From contig NZ_CP013264.1 in NCBI RefSeq assembly GCF_001456115.1, positions 1,692,501-1,756,500 on the forward strand: a DNA stretch of 64,000 bases. Reading direction: 5' to 3'. Under the pieces are notes generated by a model that did not search any database, was not told the DNA's origin, and was given only the letters and a program-made list of their open reading frames with translations. Source of the stretch: Sphingobium baderi (lineage in GTDB: Bacteria > Pseudomonadota > Alphaproteobacteria > Sphingomonadales > Sphingomonadaceae). The position numbers and the translations under genes are program-made. Positions 46,487 to 56,369 of this stretch are shown here, in pieces (position 1 is the stretch's first letter; the number at the start of each line of letters is the position of its first letter).

Positions 46487-46657
46487 TTAAGCGGTGGCCC
46501 GCTCTGCGGCGATGATGGTGCGGGCAAAGGAAACGCACTGGCCGCATTTGGGGCGGCGGCCGAAACGGGCATAGGCGTTGCATGGCGTATCCGCGCCATC
46601 GCGCACGGCGTCCTTCAGATCCTTTTCCCGAATGGCATTACAAACGCAAACGACCAT
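46487..46657 (-). CDS. bfd: bacterioferritin-associated ferredoxin (BFD-like [2Fe-2S] protein)
   Basis: A 56-residue protein (MVVCVCNAIREKDLKDAVRD ... CGQCVSFA) with the four cluster cysteines C4, C6, C38 and C41 of BFD-type domains. It would pass electrons to bacterioferritin to release stored iron, and the bfr gene is 160 bases downstream on the same strand. Start at 46657, stop TAA at 46487-46489. Confidence 0.85.
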   Translation of the reverse strand: MVVCVCNAIREKDLKDAVRDGADTPCNAYARFGRRPKCGQCVSFARTIIAAERATA

Positions 46658-46714
46658 GTCTCGCACTCCTGACCAAGCAGATAGCGCAGATGATAATAGG
46701 TCGCAATAGTCCCA

Positions 46715-47959
46715 TCAGATGTTTTTGCGAATCTTTTGCAGCCGTCCTTTGGCGAGGCTGCGCCACAGCCATTCCAGCGGCCCGGAACCGAATCGCTTCA
46801 GCCAGAGCGGCGACCACAGCAGCATGACGGCCCATCCCCCCAGCACGAACAGGGGCAGGGCGGCGGGCCGGACCTGCCCGAACAGGCCAAGGCCCCAGCC
46901 ATAGAAGATCGCTGTCATCACCAGGCTGGTGCCCAGATAATTGCTGAACGCCATGCGCCCGGCGGCGGCGATGGCGGACGTGATTCGGCTTTGGCCGCGC
47001 CCGGCGAGAAGCCACAGGATCAGCGCCGCCCATCCCACCGTCAGCGGAATGCGAAAGGGGAAGGACCAGGCCATCATGCTGCCCAACGCCGGAAGCGCCG
47101 CGAATCGGCTGAGGACCACCCACAGGGCCAGCGCGGCCATGGGTGGTAGGCCGATCAGGAAACAATGCCGCGCCGTCCGCCAATATTGCTCCGCGCTCCA
47201 GCGTCCTGTCAGGAAACCACCCTTCAGCATCGCCATGCCCAGCAGCATGAAGCCCAATGTTTCGAGCGCGGTGAACAGGAACGACCAGAACCACTGGCCC
47301 GGATAGCCCGCCAGATGATGCCGGACGATATCGACGAATCCGCTTCGGTAAGTTGCGGTCTCGGCATGGACGGCGGCGCTGCGCGGATCGGAATAGGGCG
47401 CGATGAAATGAGTGAAGCCGTCGCGGATATCGGCGGCGGTTCCGGGCGCAGATGCCGCGTGGGACCAGCTATAAAGGCTGAGCAGAAAAGCGACGCAGAG
47501 CAGGAAATGGAGCAGGAAGAAGAGAAACGCCCATTTCACCAGCGACAACGGCTCGTGCCGGATAAACAACAGAGCAACCAGCCCCACGATCGCATAGGTC
47601 ATCAATATGTCGCCCCACCAGAGCAGCAGATAATGGGCGAGGCCGAACAGAAACAGCCATGCGGCCCGCACCATCTGGGCACGGCGGCCATCGCGTCCGG
47701 CCATTTCCTCCCGGTCGATCAGCAGCAGCATGGACGCGCCGAACAGCAGGGCGAAGAGACCGCGCATCTTGCCGTCAAAGAACAGGAAGCCGACTGCCCA
47801 GAAAGCGACATCGCTGGCCGAAAGCGGACCCGATACCGCCGGATTGAAATAGGCGGGTTGGGGCAGGGCGAAGGCCGTGATGTTCATCCAGAGGATGCCC
47901 ATGACCGCGCAGCCGCGCAGCACGTCCATCGAAAGGAGGCGGGAGGAAGGCGCAGTCAT
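46715..47959 (-). CDS. DUF418 domain-containing membrane protein (YeiB-like)
   Basis: A 414-residue multi-pass membrane protein, about ten helices, with the family start RLLSMDVLRGCAVMGILWMN and the motif LFALLFGASMLLLIDRE near the first quarter. The C-terminal DUF418 segment has FGSGPLEWLWRSL. Relatives are suspected to be acyl or solute transferring proteins, but no activity is established. The start at 47959 follows AAGGA by 7 bases. It begins 62 bases from the divergent bioC-like gene. Confidence 0.85.
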   Translation of the reverse strand: MTAPSSRLLSMDVLRGCAVMGILWMNITAFALPQPAYFNPAVSGPLSASDVAFWAVGFLFFDGKMRGLFALLFGASMLLLIDREEMAGRDGRRAQMVRAAWLFLFGLAHYLLLWWGDILMTYAIVGLVALLFIRHEPLSLVKWAFLFFLLHFLLCVAFLLSLYSWSHAASAPGTAADIRDGFTHFIAPYSDPRSAAVHAETATYRSGFVDIVRHHLAGYPGQWFWSFLFTALETLGFMLLGMAMLKGGFLTGRWSAEQYWRTARHCFLIGLPPMAALALWVVLSRFAALPALGSMMAWSFPFRIPLTVGWAALILWLLAGRGQSRITSAIAAAGRMAFSNYLGTSLVMTAIFYGWGLGLFGQVRPAALPLFVLGGWAVMLLWSPLWLKRFGSGPLEWLWRSLAKGRLQKIRKNI

Positions 47960-48021
47960 CAACGGTCCTTGTAAAGAGTTTGGCTTGGTAAAGAAGCTGG
48001 CAAAGCGCGGAAGGCTCTGCC

Positions 48022-48804
48022 ATGCGACTAGCCATGAACATGGGCCGCAAGCAACGGATAAGCGATGCGTTCGGCGCGGCTGCGGCGCGCTATGACGATC
48101 ATGCCGGGCCGCAGCGGCTGGCGGCGGCGCTGGTCGCGGATCTGGCGCAGCGGCAGAAGCCCGCCGGTGTTGAGCGCATATTGGAGATCGGCTGCGGCAC
48201 GGGCTTCCTGACGCGGGATATTCAGGCGCGCTGGCCCGGCGCGGAACTGGTGGCGACGGATTTGTCGCCCGAAATGCTAGCACGGGCCTCGGCGGGCGGT
48301 TTGGTCGCGGGAACCTTCCTGCCGATGGATGGGGAGATTCCGGCGTTCGATGGCGAATGGTTCGATCTTATCCTCTCCAGCCTCGCCTTCCAGTGGTTCG
48401 ACGATCTGGGAGGGGCGGTCGGACGGCTGGCGGGGTTACTCCGGCCGGGGGGAAGCTTGATCTTCTCCACGATGGGGCGGGGCAGTTTCGCCCGGTGGCG
48501 TGCCGCCCATGCGGCGTGCGGACTGGCGGCGGGCGTGCCGGACTATCTCGATCTGAACGATTTGCGCGCGATTCTGACGCCCTTTGGCGATGCCTTTGCT
48601 TTTGACGAGGAATATGCGCTGCCTTGCGGAGGCGCCATGGGATTGATCGCACACCTCAAGGGCATCGGCGCAGTAGTACCGAGCGAGGGAAGAAAACCGT
48701 TAAACCCCAGTGATTTGCGACGCGTGATGGCCGCCTTTGAGGCGCAGGGCGGGGATGATGGCTATCAGGTGCTCTTCGGACGCGTAACGCGCTCGGGCGC
48801 CTGA
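48022..48804 (+). CDS. bioC: BioC-like SAM-dependent methyltransferase
   Basis: A 260-residue methyltransferase. The AdoMet loop is ILEIGCGTGFLTRDI (about 53-67), with VATDLSPEML and PMDGEIPAFDGEWFDLILSS after it. The start ISDAFGAAAARYDDHAGPQRLAAALV is the BioC pattern. BioC methylates malonyl-ACP to open biotin synthesis. No other bio genes are nearby, so another methylation role is possible. The ATG at 48022 follows GGAAGG; later ATGs are in frame. Confidence 0.75.
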   Translation: MRLAMNMGRKQRISDAFGAAAARYDDHAGPQRLAAALVADLAQRQKPAGVERILEIGCGTGFLTRDIQARWPGAELVATDLSPEMLARASAGGLVAGTFLPMDGEIPAFDGEWFDLILSSLAFQWFDDLGGAVGRLAGLLRPGGSLIFSTMGRGSFARWRAAHAACGLAAGVPDYLDLNDLRAILTPFGDAFAFDEEYALPCGGAMGLIAHLKGIGAVVPSEGRKPLNPSDLRRVMAAFEAQGGDDGYQVLFGRVTRSGA

Positions 48805-48861
48805 TGCAGCATCATCGTCGCGCGGATCTGGGACGGATGGATTGCGGAACGGCAGCTTTCC

Positions 48862-48910
48862 TCACCCCGTTCATCCTGAGTAACCACTGAGCTTGTCGAT
48901 ACGGGTGTCC
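48862..48910. repeat. REP-like repeat (CTGAG..CTTGTCGA type)
   Basis: The stretch holding TCATCCTGAG at 48871-48880 and GAGCTTGTCGATACGGG at about 48889-48905 resembles the dispersed TCCTGAGCTTGTCGAAG element common between genes in sphingomonads. A reversed relative lies at about 27251-27269. Confidence 0.4.
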
Positions 48911-48994
48911 GGAATAGCCGAAACTGGTCGCTTTCGAACATCCCCGCCTCATCAAAACATGAGTTGGTGAAAGGAGGAAAGCTCCCCTCCGTCC

Positions 48995-51169
48995 TTACAG
49001 TTCCGCATCCATCAGGTTCGGGAAGAAGCCTTCATGCGCCCCACGTAGGGCGTCCAGCGTCACGCCCACAATCTTATCACCTTGGCAGGTGCCGATGCGG
49101 GTCGCGCCGGGGATGGCGGTGCCTTCGGGTGCGGTGACGATGTAACGGCCCTGATCCTCGCCGAATGCGGTGGCGGTCGTGAGATTCGCGCTCAGTTCCG
49201 CGCCGATATTGCCGGACAACGCCATTTCCGCGACTGCGACCAGAAGGCCGCCGTCGGAAATGTCATGGACCGCCGTGACCTTGCCTTCCGCGATGAGCGC
49301 GCGGACGGTTTCGGCGTTGGCGCGTTCCGCCTTGAGGTCGACCTTGGGCGCTTCGCCCGCTTCCCGGCCCGCTATTTCGCGCAGCCAGATGGACTGACCC
49401 AGATGCGTGCCTTCTGCGCCGATCAGCCAGATGGCGTCGCCTTCCGCCTTGAAGGCGACGGTCGCCATGACGTCAATGTCCTTGAGCAACCCGATTCCGC
49501 CGATGGCGGGCGTGGGCAGGATGGCAGAGCCGCCGCCTGTTGCCTTGGACTCATTATAGAGGCTGACATTGCCTGACACGATTGGGAAGTCGAGCGCGCG
49601 GCAGGCGTCGCCCATGCCTTCCAGGCAGCCGGTGAACTGCGCCATGATTTCCGGCCGCTGCGGATTGGCGAAGTTGAGGCAATTGGTGACGGCGAGCGGT
49701 GTCGCGCCGACTGCCGTAATGTTGCGATAGCATTCTGCGATGGCCTGCTTGCCGCCCTCATAGGGATCGGCATAGCAATAGCGCGGGGTGCAGTCGGTGC
49801 TGATCGCGATTCCCTTTTGCGAGCCGTGGACGCGCACAACTGCCGCATCGCCGCCGGGACGCTGCACCGTGTCGGCGCCGACCATGTGGTCATATTGCTC
49901 CCAGATCCAGCGGCGCGACGCGATGTCGGGGCTGCCCATCAACTTCACGAGGTCCGCGCCGATGTCGGACGCCGGAATGTCGCCCAGCGGCTGAACGCCG
50001 GACCATGCCTTATATTCGTCCTTCGGCATGGCGGGGCGGTCATAAAGCGGCGCGTCGTCGGCCAGCGGGGCGAGCGGAATGTCGCACACCGTTTCGCCAT
50101 GGTGGACGAGGACCATGCGGCCCGTATCGGTGACTTCGCCGATGACCGCGAAGTCCAGTTCCCACTTGCGGAAGATGGCTTCGGCAAAGGCTTCCTTGCC
50201 GGGCTGGAGCACCATCAACATGCGCTCCTGCGATTCCGACAGCATCATTTCATAGGCGCTCATGCCGGTTTCGCGTTGCGGCACCTTATTCATGTCGAGC
50301 AGCAGGCCGACGCCGCCCTTGGACGCCATTTCGACGCTGGAAGAGGTGAGGCCTGCCGCGCCCATGTCCTGAATCGCGACGATGGCGTCCGACGCCATGA
50401 GTTCGAGACAGGCTTCGATCAGCAGCTTTTCGGTGAAGGGATCGCCGACCTGCACGGTGGGGCGTTTCGCATCGGCATCATCGCCGAAATCGGCGGAGGC
50501 CATGGTCGCGCCGTGGATGCCGTCGCGGCCGGTCTTGGACCCGACATAGACGATCGGGTTGCCGACGCCCGACGCCGCCGAATAGAAGATCTTGTCGGTG
50601 TCAGCGACGCCCACGGTCATCGCGTTGACCAGGATGTTGCCGTCATAGGCGGGGTGGAAATTCACCTCGCCACCCACGGTGGGCACACCCACGCAATTGC
50701 CGTAGCCGCCGATGCCATGGACTACGCCGGAAATGAGATGCTTCATCTTGGGGTGATCGGGCCGTCCGAAGCGCAGCGCGTTCATGTTCGCGATCGGGCG
50801 CGCGCCCATGGTGAACACGTCGCGCAATATGCCGCCCACACCGGTCGCCGCACCTTGATAGGGTTCGATGTAAGACGGGTGGTTGTGACTCTCCATCTTG
50901 AAGATCGCCGCCTGCCCGTCGCCAATATCGACGACGCCCGCATTTTCGCCAGGGCCGCAAATGACCTGTGGCCCTTCGGTGGGCAGTTTTTTCAAGTGGA
51001 TGCGGCTCGATTTGTAGGAGCAATGCTCCGACCACATGACCGAAAAGATGCCAAGTTCGGTGAGATTCGGTTCCCGGCCGAGCGCATTCAGGACGCGATC
51101 ATATTCTTCCGGGGAAAGCCCGTGTTCGGCGACGATTTCGGGCGTGATCTGGGTGGCGGTGCTGGACAT
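48995..51169 (-). CDS. purL: phosphoribosylformylglycinamidine synthase subunit PurL
   Basis: A 724-residue ATP-dependent synthase of purine biosynthesis (fourth step), of the small type that works with PurQ and PurS. Motifs: [65 protein letters not shown] and [19 protein letters not shown]. The start at 51169 ([18 protein letters not shown]) gives the usual length. It is divergent from the DUF805 gene. Confidence 0.97.
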   Translation of the reverse strand: MSSTATQITPEIVAEHGLSPEEYDRVLNALGREPNLTELGIFSVMWSEHCSYKSSRIHLKKLPTEGPQVICGPGENAGVVDIGDGQAAIFKMESHNHPSYIEPYQGAATGVGGILRDVFTMGARPIANMNALRFGRPDHPKMKHLISGVVHGIGGYGNCVGVPTVGGEVNFHPAYDGNILVNAMTVGVADTDKIFYSAASGVGNPIVYVGSKTGRDGIHGATMASADFGDDADAKRPTVQVGDPFTEKLLIEACLELMASDAIVAIQDMGAAGLTSSSVEMASKGGVGLLLDMNKVPQRETGMSAYEMMLSESQERMLMVLQPGKEAFAEAIFRKWELDFAVIGEVTDTGRMVLVHHGETVCDIPLAPLADDAPLYDRPAMPKDEYKAWSGVQPLGDIPASDIGADLVKLMGSPDIASRRWIWEQYDHMVGADTVQRPGGDAAVVRVHGSQKGIAISTDCTPRYCYADPYEGGKQAIAECYRNITAVGATPLAVTNCLNFANPQRPEIMAQFTGCLEGMGDACRALDFPIVSGNVSLYNESKATGGGSAILPTPAIGGIGLLKDIDVMATVAFKAEGDAIWLIGAEGTHLGQSIWLREIAGREAGEAPKVDLKAERANAETVRALIAEGKVTAVHDISDGGLLVAVAEMALSGNIGAELSANLTTATAFGEDQGRYIVTAPEGTAIPGATRIGTCQGDKIVGVTLDALRGAHEGFFPNLMDAEL

Positions 51170-51224
51170 GAGCGCGCCTTTAGCCGCGTGGGCGCGGATA
51201 GACAATCCTTGCGGCGTCCTGTGT

Positions 51225-51249
51225 GGAAAACATGCTATGGTCGTGCGTT
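51225..51249 (+). promoter_or_regulatory. EcfG-like promoter candidate upstream of the DUF805 gene
   Basis: GGAAA at 51225-51229, 16 bases and CGTT at 51246-51249 differ from the EcfG consensus by one base. The leader to the ATG at 51270 would be short. Confidence 0.25.
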
Positions 51250-51269
51250 GGAAAGGGGAGGAGACCGTC

Positions 51270-51707
51270 ATGGAATGGATGCTGTTGCCGCTGCGCCGCT
51301 ATGCGAGATTTTCGGGAAGGGCGCGACCGAAGGAATATTGGATGTTCGCACTGTTCCTGATCCTCGCCGCGATCGTGATCAGCATCGTCGAAACCATGTT
51401 GGGCCTCAACGTGACGCAGCGGTGGGTCGATCATGGCCCATGGTGGGTCGATGCGGGTTACCGGACCCAGGCCGGGCCGCTGACGGGACTGTTCGTGCTG
51501 GCGATGTTCATCCCGCAGCTCGCGGTGTCGGTCAGGCGGCTGCATGACACGGACCGCAGCGGATGGTGGCTGCTGCTGATCCTCCTGCCGTTGATCGGCG
51601 GTATCATCCTGCTGGTTTTCTTCATCATGAGTGGGACGCGTGGCGCCAATCGCTTCGGCCCCGATCCGATCGAGGTGGGCGAGCCGGAACTGATCCGCAG
51701 ATCGTAA
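51270..51707 (+). CDS. DUF805 family membrane protein
   Basis: A 145-residue membrane protein with about four helices and the DUF805 marks: [20 protein letters not shown] near the start and [17 protein letters not shown] in the middle. The function is unknown. A GGGGAGGAG ribosome site precedes the ATG. A strong terminator follows immediately. Confidence 0.88.
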   Translation: MEWMLLPLRRYARFSGRARPKEYWMFALFLILAAIVISIVETMLGLNVTQRWVDHGPWWVDAGYRTQAGPLTGLFVLAMFIPQLAVSVRRLHDTDRSGWWLLLILLPLIGGIILLVFFIMSGTRGANRFGPDPIEVGEPELIRRS

Positions 51708-51713
51708 GGGCAT

Positions 51714-51750
51714 AAAAAGGCCGGACCTCGATGAAAGGTCCGGCCTTTTT
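51714..51750. terminator. bidirectional intrinsic terminator
   Basis: AAAAAGGCCGGACC at 51714-51727 and GGTCCGGCCTTTTT at 51737-51750 form a 14-base-pair stem including the A/T run. It separates the convergent DUF805 and lipoprotein genes. Confidence 0.9.
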
Positions 51751-51771
51751 GCTATCACGGAGATTCAGGAC

Positions 51772-52155
51772 TCAGGCCTTGCAGCCCAGCGCGCTCTTGC
51801 CCGGCAGGGTGATGGTGACCTGCTTGCCATTGCCTTCAATCTTGTAGCCATCGGTGGCTTCGAACGGCTGGCCGGCTTCGGCGGCGACCAGCTTGGTCGG
51901 CGACCCGGTTTTTTCAGTACGCAGGTTCGCGGTCTTGTCGTCGCTCAGGAAGTCGACGAAGACGAGGCTGTTGTCCTTGCAGCGATACTGGAAGCTGTTC
52001 TTCACCGACGGCGGGAGTTCCACCGGCGCGGCGTTGGCAAGCTGCGAAGCCATCGGGTCGGCGGGGCCGCCCACGACTTCGGGTTCATCATTCTTGTTGC
52101 AGGCCGACAGCAAGGTCAGGGCCGCGACGGCGGTCAGGGGGAGATAATATTTCAT
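51772..52155 (-). CDS. small lipoprotein, possibly MliC-like lysozyme inhibitor
   Basis: A 127-residue protein with a lipoprotein signal peptide (MKYYLPLTAVAALTLLSAC, lipobox LSAC, lipidated Cys19). The mature part has two further cysteines, in SFQYRCKDNS and at the end (ALGCKA), and beta-strand spacing that resembles the MliC/PliC lysozyme inhibitors. This likeness is weak and the family is uncertain. A palindrome CACTTG-CAA-CAAGTG at 52173-52187 lies just upstream and could be an operator. Confidence 0.65.
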   Translation of the reverse strand: MKYYLPLTAVAALTLLSACNKNDEPEVVGGPADPMASQLANAAPVELPPSVKNSFQYRCKDNSLVFVDFLSDDKTANLRTEKTGSPTKLVAAEAGQPFEATDGYKIEGNGKQVTITLPGKSALGCKA

Positions 52156-52172
52156 AGCGGGCCTTCTATGTG

Positions 52173-52187
52173 CACTTGCAACAAGTG
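52173..52187 (-). promoter_or_regulatory. palindrome upstream of the lipoprotein gene
   Basis: CACTTG at 52173-52178 and CAAGTG at 52182-52187 form a perfect palindrome with a 3-base centre, 18 bases before the lipoprotein ATG. It may be an operator or simply a leader hairpin. Confidence 0.3.
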
Positions 52188-52324
52188 ACGTCAACGCAAA
52201 AATAGTGAATTTGCCTGTTATATTCTTATGCGTCAGCGTGACGGAACCATGACAGGGCCGCATGATGGGGCCACGGGTGCCATGCGGACTTGACCGCGCG
52301 GGCGGTGAAGGCCAATGCAGGGCC

Positions 52325-52585
52325 ATGGCCGAAGAGAGCATGACGCAGCCGACCGACCCCAGCACGCTTTCGTTCGAGGAGGCGCTCCGCGCGCTCGAAT
52401 CGATCGTGCGGCGGCTGGAAAATGGAGACGTGCCGCTGGACGAATCGATCTCGCTCTACAGCGAGGGCGAGGCGTTGCGGAAGCAGTGCATGGAACGATT
52501 GCAGGCGGCAGAGGCGCGCATCCAGAAACTCACGCTCGACGCGAGCGGCGCCGTCACCGGCGCGCAGCCCTTCGGCGCGGATTGA
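52325..52585 (+). CDS. xseB: exodeoxyribonuclease VII small subunit
   Basis: An 86-residue subunit with LSFEEALRALESIVRRLENG, VPLDESISLYSEGEALRKQC and a C-terminal helix, as in XseB. It assembles with XseA to trim single-stranded DNA. The ATG at 52325 (MAEESMTQ) was used; ATG at 52340 also has a purine-rich site. It is followed 4 bases later by ispA, the classic xseB-ispA pair. Confidence 0.92.
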   Translation: MAEESMTQPTDPSTLSFEEALRALESIVRRLENGDVPLDESISLYSEGEALRKQCMERLQAAEARIQKLTLDASGAVTGAQPFGAD

Positions 52586-52589
52586 CGGG

Positions 52590-53501
52590 ATGAAGGGAGG
52601 CGGCGCCTCCGCAGGTGCGTTGATTGCCCAGCAGTCCGCCCTGATTTCGGCCGCGATCGACCGTGCCTTCGACACTTTGCTCGCCGTGCCGGACGATGCG
52701 CGGGCGCGCCTTTATGACGCGATGCGTCATGCGGCCATCGGCGGAGGCAAGCGCCTGCGCCCGCTGCTGGTGCGGGCGGCATGCGACCTGTTCAATATCT
52801 CGCCTGAATCGGCGCTGCGTGTAGGACTGGCGGTCGAGTGCATCCATGTTTATTCATTGGTGCATGACGATCTGCCTGCGATGGACGATGACGATATGCG
52901 GCGCGGCAAGCCGACCGTCCACAAGGCCTATGACGAAGCGGCCGCGATTCTGGTGGGTGACTGCCTGCAAAGTTTCGCCTTTGAGATATTGGCCGACGAG
53001 CAGACGCACCCGGCGCCTTTCGTGCGGGTGGAGCTTGTGAAGGCGCTTGCGCTTGCCAGCGGGGCGGCGGGCATGGCGGGCGGCCAGATGATGGATCTGG
53101 CGGCGGAAGACAGCCGCTTCGACCTTGCCACCGTGACGCGGCTCCAAAATCTCAAGACCGGGGCGCTGATCGGCTTTTGCGTCGATGCCGCAGCGATCAT
53201 GGCGCGCATCCCGCCGGAAGGGCGCACGGGGCTGCACGGCTATGCGCGCGACATTGGCCTCGCCTTCCAGATCGCGGACGACCTGCTCGATGTCGAAGGT
53301 GATACGGCCGCCGCGGGCAAGGCGCTGGGCAAGGATGCGTCAGCGGGCAAGGAAACCTTCGTTTCCCTGCTGGGCGCCGATCGGGCGAGGGAGCAGGCGC
53401 AATTGCTGGTCGATCAGGCCAAGGCGCATCTGCATGGTTTCGGCAAGCGGGCTGATCTGCTGTGCGCCATTGCCGATTATATCGTGGAAAGGGATCGGTA
53501 G
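52590..53501 (+). CDS. ispA: farnesyl diphosphate synthase (polyprenyl synthetase)
   Basis: A 303-residue trans-prenyltransferase. The first Asp-rich motif is DDLPAMDDDD (about residues 91-100; DDx4D type of bacterial FPP synthases) and the second is FQIADDLLDVEG (about 227-238). The GGGKRLRPLL substrate loop is at about 51-60. It supplies farnesyl diphosphate for UppS and other prenyl pathways. coaD follows after 2 bases. Confidence 0.93.
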   Translation: MKGGGASAGALIAQQSALISAAIDRAFDTLLAVPDDARARLYDAMRHAAIGGGKRLRPLLVRAACDLFNISPESALRVGLAVECIHVYSLVHDDLPAMDDDDMRRGKPTVHKAYDEAAAILVGDCLQSFAFEILADEQTHPAPFVRVELVKALALASGAAGMAGGQMMDLAAEDSRFDLATVTRLQNLKTGALIGFCVDAAAIMARIPPEGRTGLHGYARDIGLAFQIADDLLDVEGDTAAAGKALGKDASAGKETFVSLLGADRAREQAQLLVDQAKAHLHGFGKRADLLCAIADYIVERDR

Positions 53502-53503
53502 GC

Positions 53504-54010
53504 ATGAAACAAAGGGTGGGGGTCTATCCCGGCACATTCGATCCCATCACGCTGGGTCATATGGACATCATCCGGCGCGGGGCGAAGCTGGTCGACAAGC
53601 TGGTGATCGGCGTCACGACCAATATTTCCAAATCGCCGATGTTCAGTGACGAGGAGCGGCTGGATATGGTGCGCCGCGAATGCGCCGGTATCGATACGGA
53701 AATCGTCGTTACCGGCTTCAACTCGCTGCTGATGGACTTTGCCGAATCGCAGCAGGCCAGCATCATCATCCGGGGTCTGCGCGCCGTCGCGGACTTCGAA
53801 TATGAATATCAGATGGCGGGAATGAACCAGCAGATCAATGGCCGCGTCGAGACTGTTTTCCTGATGGCGGACGTGTCGTTGCAGCCGATTGCGTCGCGCC
53901 TGGTCAAGGAAATCGCGCTTTACGGCGGCCCCATCCATAAATTCGTCAGCCCGACCGTGTGCGAGGAAGTGGAAAAACGCGTCGCGGCGTTGGGACGCAA
54001 GGGCGGATAA
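53504..54010 (+). CDS. coaD: pantetheine-phosphate adenylyltransferase
   Basis: A 168-residue enzyme of coenzyme A synthesis. The nucleotidyltransferase motif PGTFDPITLGH is at the start (T/HxGH), with VIIGVTTN-like VIGVTTNISKSPMFSDEERLDMV, FEYEYQMAGMNQQ and SRLVKEIALYGG later. The start MKQRVGVYPG is the usual N-terminus. It forms an operon with xseB and ispA. Confidence 0.95.
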   Translation: MKQRVGVYPGTFDPITLGHMDIIRRGAKLVDKLVIGVTTNISKSPMFSDEERLDMVRRECAGIDTEIVVTGFNSLLMDFAESQQASIIIRGLRAVADFEYEYQMAGMNQQINGRVETVFLMADVSLQPIASRLVKEIALYGGPIHKFVSPTVCEEVEKRVAALGRKGG

Positions 54011-54108
54011 CGCACCGCTCAGCCTTCGTTCAGTTGCCAATCGCGAAGAGCGCGCTATCAGGGGGCAACTTCGCCATCGGTCAATAGAGAGTTAGGGAAA
54101 GCTTATCC

Positions 54109-54882
54109 ATGCGGTTTACTTCGGCGCTCAAGACCGTGGCGATCGGTTTCGCCCTCTATGCGTCCAGCGGCGCGGCTCTGGCGCAGGGCGGCGGACAGGG
54201 ACAGGGCGAGGAACTGAAGAAGGCGGAAATGTCCGCCGTCGCGGAAAAGAACGCCAAGGCGCTGGAACAGTCCGGCACGCCCCAACTTCCCCCCGCCAGC
54301 ATCCCGGTCGATCCGCAGAATGTGTGGGATCTGGACCTGTCCACTGGCGGCCGCGTGCGGATTCAGCTTCGTCCCGATGTCGCGCCCACGCATGTGGAAC
54401 GGATCAAGGAACTGACGCGGCAGGGCTTTTACAATGGCCTTAAGTTCCATCGCGTGATCCCCGGCTTCATGGCGCAGGGCGGCGATCCCAAGGGCGATGG
54501 CACGGGCGGTTCGACGCTGCCGGACCTGAAGCAGGAATTCAACTGGCTGCCCCATGTGCGCGGCGCGGTGTCGATGGCGCGCGCCCAGTCGGAGGACAGC
54601 GCCAACAGCCAGTTCTTCATCGTGCTGCTGCCCCGGCTTCAGCTCGACAAGAAGTATACCGTCTTCGGCCGCGTGATCGAAGGGATGCAATATGCCGATG
54701 CGATTGCGCCGGGTGAGCCGCCCGCCAACCCCACGACCATCCTGCAGGCGTCGATCGAAAGCGATGGCAAACCGCCAGTGACGGCGCCCATCGCTCCGGC
54801 TGTTCCTGCGGCGAACGTGCCGTCGGTGCTGCCCTCCGCGCAGCCCGCCCCGGCCCAGCCGCAATCCTCACCGCAGCCATAA
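54109..54882 (+). CDS. exported cyclophilin-type peptidylprolyl isomerase
   Basis: A 257-residue protein with a signal peptide (about 1-25, cut after GAALAQ), a Gly/Gln-rich linker and a cyclophilin domain (about 80-225) with GLKFHRVIPGFMAQGGDPKG, SMARAQSEDSANSQFFIVL and VFGRVIEGM. The C-terminal 35 residues are Pro/Ala/Gln-rich. It helps folding of envelope proteins. queA follows 24 bases later. Confidence 0.92.
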   Translation: MRFTSALKTVAIGFALYASSGAALAQGGGQGQGEELKKAEMSAVAEKNAKALEQSGTPQLPPASIPVDPQNVWDLDLSTGGRVRIQLRPDVAPTHVERIKELTRQGFYNGLKFHRVIPGFMAQGGDPKGDGTGGSTLPDLKQEFNWLPHVRGAVSMARAQSEDSANSQFFIVLLPRLQLDKKYTVFGRVIEGMQYADAIAPGEPPANPTTILQASIESDGKPPVTAPIAPAVPAANVPSVLPSAQPAPAQPQSSPQP

Positions 54883-54906
54883 GCGGCGGCCCGCGCGGCG
54901 ACTTCC

Positions 54907-55941
54907 ATGCGCGTAGACCTGTTCGATTTCGACTTGCCGCCCGAGCGCATTGCGCTGCGCCCGGCATCTCCGCGCGATTCGGCGCGGCTGATGCTTGTGG
55001 CGGGGGATGCGCCGATCGCGGACGGGGTCGTGCGCGATCTGCCTGCCTTGCTCCGCAAGGGCGACGTGTTGGTATTCAACGATACGCGGGTGATTCCGGC
55101 GCAGCTTGAAGGCATACGCGGGCAGGCAAAGGTCGGCGCGACGCTGCACAAGCGACTGGGGCTGCGGCAATGGCAGGCGTTCCTCCGCAATGCCAAGCGG
55201 GTGCGCGACGGCGACCGGATCGACTTCGGCGCAGGCGTCACCGCTATTGCCGGGCCTCGCGACGAAGATGGCGGCGTCACGCTGAGCTTCGAGGGCGATG
55301 AGCCGGTCGAATTGCTGCTGGAACGGGCGGGGCGGATGCCCTTGCCCCCCTACATCGCCAGCAAGCGCCCCACCGATGAGCGCGACAGGGCTGATTATCA
55401 GACGATGTTCGCGCAAAAGGACGGGGCGGTGGCCGCGCCTACGGCCGCGCTCCATTTCACGCCGGAACTGATGGAGGGGCTGGCGAAAGCGGGGGTCGCG
55501 ACCGAGACCCTGACGCTGCATGTCGGCGCCGGGACATTCCTGCCGGTGAAGGCGGATGACACGGACGATCACCGGATGCATGCCGAATGGGGCCGGATCG
55601 ACGCGGCGACTGCGGACCGGCTGAATGCGGCGAGGGCCGGGGGCGGACGACTGATCGCGGTGGGCACCACCAGCCTGCGCTTGCTGGAAAGCGCGGCGGG
55701 AGAGGATGGCGTCATCCGTCCGTTCGAGGACGAAACGCGCATCTTCATCACGCCGGGCTATCGGTTCCGGGCGGTGGACGGCCTGATGACCAATTTTCAC
55801 TTGCCCAAATCGACCTTGTTCATGCTGGTCAGCGCGCTGATGGGACGGGATCGGATGCAGGCGGCATATGCCCACGCCATATCGCAGGGCTATCGCTTCT
55901 ACAGCTACGGGGATTCGTCGCTGCTGTTGCCTCAAGGATAG
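54907..55941 (+). CDS. queA: S-adenosylmethionine:tRNA ribosyltransferase-isomerase
   Basis: A 344-residue enzyme that builds epoxyqueuosine on tRNA. The start [21 protein letters not shown] and [18 protein letters not shown] are characteristic, as are the [10 protein letters not shown] and [12 protein letters not shown] boxes. The family's length is normal. tgt, its common neighbour, is not next to it here. Confidence 0.95.
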   Translation: MRVDLFDFDLPPERIALRPASPRDSARLMLVAGDAPIADGVVRDLPALLRKGDVLVFNDTRVIPAQLEGIRGQAKVGATLHKRLGLRQWQAFLRNAKRVRDGDRIDFGAGVTAIAGPRDEDGGVTLSFEGDEPVELLLERAGRMPLPPYIASKRPTDERDRADYQTMFAQKDGAVAAPTAALHFTPELMEGLAKAGVATETLTLHVGAGTFLPVKADDTDDHRMHAEWGRIDAATADRLNAARAGGGRLIAVGTTSLRLLESAAGEDGVIRPFEDETRIFITPGYRFRAVDGLMTNFHLPKSTLFMLVSALMGRDRMQAAYAHAISQGYRFYSYGDSSLLLPQG

Positions 55942-56045
55942 GACCGGGCTTTTCGGCGCAACGCCGGCAAGCCGGCCATATCACGCTTGTCAGCCGGGTG
56001 GGGCAGGCATAGCCTTCTCTCAAGGATAACGAAGGAGAGGATGCG

Positions 56046-56255
56046 ATGGAGGACCATGTCTACAAGCTCGTCGAGATCGTCGGCACATCCCGCAAGAGCA
56101 CCGATGACGCCATCCAGAACGGCTTGACCCGCGCCAGGGAAACGCTCCGCAATATCCGCTGGTTCGAACTGGTCGCGGTGCGCGGCTTCATCGACCGGGA
56201 CGGCGCAACCCAATATCAGGCCACGCTGAAACTCGGCTTCACGCTGACCGACTGA
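56046..56255 (+). CDS. dodecin family flavin-binding protein
   Basis: A 69-residue protein that assembles into a dodecamer and stores flavin or coenzyme A. The pattern VYKLVEIVGTSRKSTDDAIQ, then ARETLRNIRWFELVAVRGF with the flavin-stacking Trp (about residue 38) and TLKLGFTL is diagnostic. It stands alone, with a GGAGAGG site just before the ATG. Confidence 0.9.
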   Translation: MEDHVYKLVEIVGTSRKSTDDAIQNGLTRARETLRNIRWFELVAVRGFIDRDGATQYQATLKLGFTLTD

Positions 56256-56319
56256 TCGCAGGGATGCGCGTTGGGATTTACGCTCCGGAAAAGGCAAGCC
56301 TTCATCTGGCGGCATGAAA

Positions 56320-56347
56320 AAGGGTCCGGCCAAAAGACCGGACCCTT
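56320..56347. terminator. intrinsic terminator between dodecin and SWFGD genes
   Basis: AAGGGTCCGG at 56320-56329 pairs with CCGGACCCTT at 56338-56347. On the minus strand it continues into TTTTT, so it mainly serves the leftward SWFGD gene. Confidence 0.8.
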
Positions 56348-56369
56348 CCCTTCGTAACCTGCCGCGGTT

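Noticed and set aside
49817..51547. 576-codon plus-strand frame opposite purL
   Set aside because: Shadow of purL; the residues do not resemble a protein family and the frame runs into the DUF805 gene.
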